DNA from: Pseudomonadota bacterium
GTDB lineage: Bacteria > Pseudomonadota > Alphaproteobacteria > Acetobacterales > Acetobacteraceae
DNA length: 64,000 nt
Direction: 5' to 3'
NCBI GenBank assembly: GCA_021816925.1
Contig: JAKAWQ010000008.1
Location: 1 to 64,000 of the forward strand
In this document: positions 63,569-64,000 of the stretch, one piece after another
Numbering within the stretch: the stretch's first letter is position 1
Layout: each line of letters starts with the position of its first letter
Notes under the pieces: generated by a model
Database searches by the model: none
Seen by the model: the letters and a program-made list of their open reading frames with translations, nothing else
What the model was told of the DNA's origin: nothing
Position numbers and translations under genes: made by a program

Positions 63569-64000
63569 TCCCGGTTTCCTTTCCCTGTGCACGGATGCTT
63601 ATTTTCGCGTCCGGCAAACGAGCGGTTTGTGCGCGTGGTTTTTAGTGCTCGCCTGCAGGGAAGGCAAGGCCGGGGGTTCGGTGATTGGGAGGAGGGGATC
63701 CGATCGGCGTGCCGGCGCGTCGCCGCCTCGCGGGATCGGCGGAGGACGCTTGGGGCGCGGCGGTAGCGCCGACCGGGCGCCGTCTCAGGGTTTGGCTGCG
63801 TGACGGGCGGGCAGGGCGTGGAGAACGCGTGCGAGGAGGCAAATACGATGGGCGAGGTTGAGAAAACCCCAAAGGTTGAGGGTTGCCAAGCTCCACGGGC
63901 GAGCGTTACACGGCCGCGGTTGAAGGCGCCGGCAGGCAGCACGGACTGCCACTTCCATATCTTTGGGCCGCATGCACGCTATCCGTTGAGTCCGGGGCGG
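63569..64000. other. Intergenic end of window, nothing recognised
   Basis: 432 bp upstream of the binding-protein gene to the window end. Frames exist on both strands but none has a plausible start, length or family. A promoter for the transporter operon is expected at 63600-63660. Confidence 0.35.

Noticed and set aside
63565-63942. A 125-codon minus-strand frame upstream of the sugar-binding protein.
   Set aside because: No ribosome-binding site, no recognised family, and it overlaps the start of the real gene.

Overview
The window looks like one chromosomal segment of a GC-rich alphaproteobacterium, most likely from the Acetobacteraceae/Rhodospirillales side. The inference rests on the conserved block aroA-cmk-rpsA-sppA-ihfB-lapA-trpF (4.3-10.7 kb) with a TIGR02300-type gene divergent from aroA, on a 78-residue alphaproteobacterial-style L31, and on a D-3-hydroxybutyrate dehydrogenase typical of poly-hydroxybutyrate users. 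No 16S gene is present, so the taxon is an inference.

Layout. 0.1-2.5 kb: Nfu-type Fe-S scaffold, RlmN and an IalB-like secreted protein, all on the minus strand. 2.5-10.7 kb: a methyltransferase, then the aroA...trpF block. 10.6-16.8 kb: FdhD, a Bcr/CflA drug exporter broken by one amber codon, a very small lipoprotein, an orphan ParA ATPase, a TpsB-type outer-membrane transporter without a visible TpsA partner, and a TauD/TfdA-type dioxygenase. 16.9-26.4 kb: metabolic genes (SDR, class II aldolase, GlpD, tRNA-Ser(GCU), HisI, a trans-sulfuration-type PLP enzyme, mercaptopyruvate sulfurtransferase, AlaX-type editing protein, hydroxybutyrate dehydrogenase, old-yellow-enzyme). 26.5-33.4 kb: L31, a small heat-shock protein behind a ROSE-like leader, an NHL-repeat protein, ParE, an MFS exporter and a patatin.

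33.5-37.3 kb is the most striking part. Dissimilatory APS reductase genes in the order aprM-aprB-aprA (sulfite oxidation to APS, electrons to the membrane) sit in visibly more AT-rich sequence. An IS1380-type transposase remnant lies immediately upstream of aprM. The cluster is bracketed by the intact patatin gene on one side and a decayed second copy of that gene's 5' end, in the same orientation, on the other. This reads as a horizontally acquired sulfur-oxidation module.

37.5-47 kb carries a GDPD, an orphan hypothetical gene beside an AT-rich patch with DnaA-box-like sites, an incomplete MalFG-type sugar importer (no ATPase), a hydrolase, an HU-like protein and a lactate/glycolate permease. 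47-54 kb is a gene graveyard: a membrane protein split by a stop codon, a SelD-fusion relic with a small flipped segment, a DUF169 relic, and a chimeric relic joining a radical-SAM N-terminus to a phosphoesterase with several frame changes. Intact genes in that stretch are an HtrA-like protease and a frameshifted hydrolase/TPR gene. 54-64 kb holds a small repeat-bearing secreted protein, a plasma-membrane-type P-ATPase, an anaerobic sulfatase maturase with a C-terminal SEC-C motif, a methyltransferase, GNAT and GFA relics, and a ribose-type ABC importer whose permease gene faces the other two genes.

Functionally the window mixes housekeeping genes with accessory transport and redox genes. The number of broken genes suggests a genome with ongoing gain and decay of accessory content.
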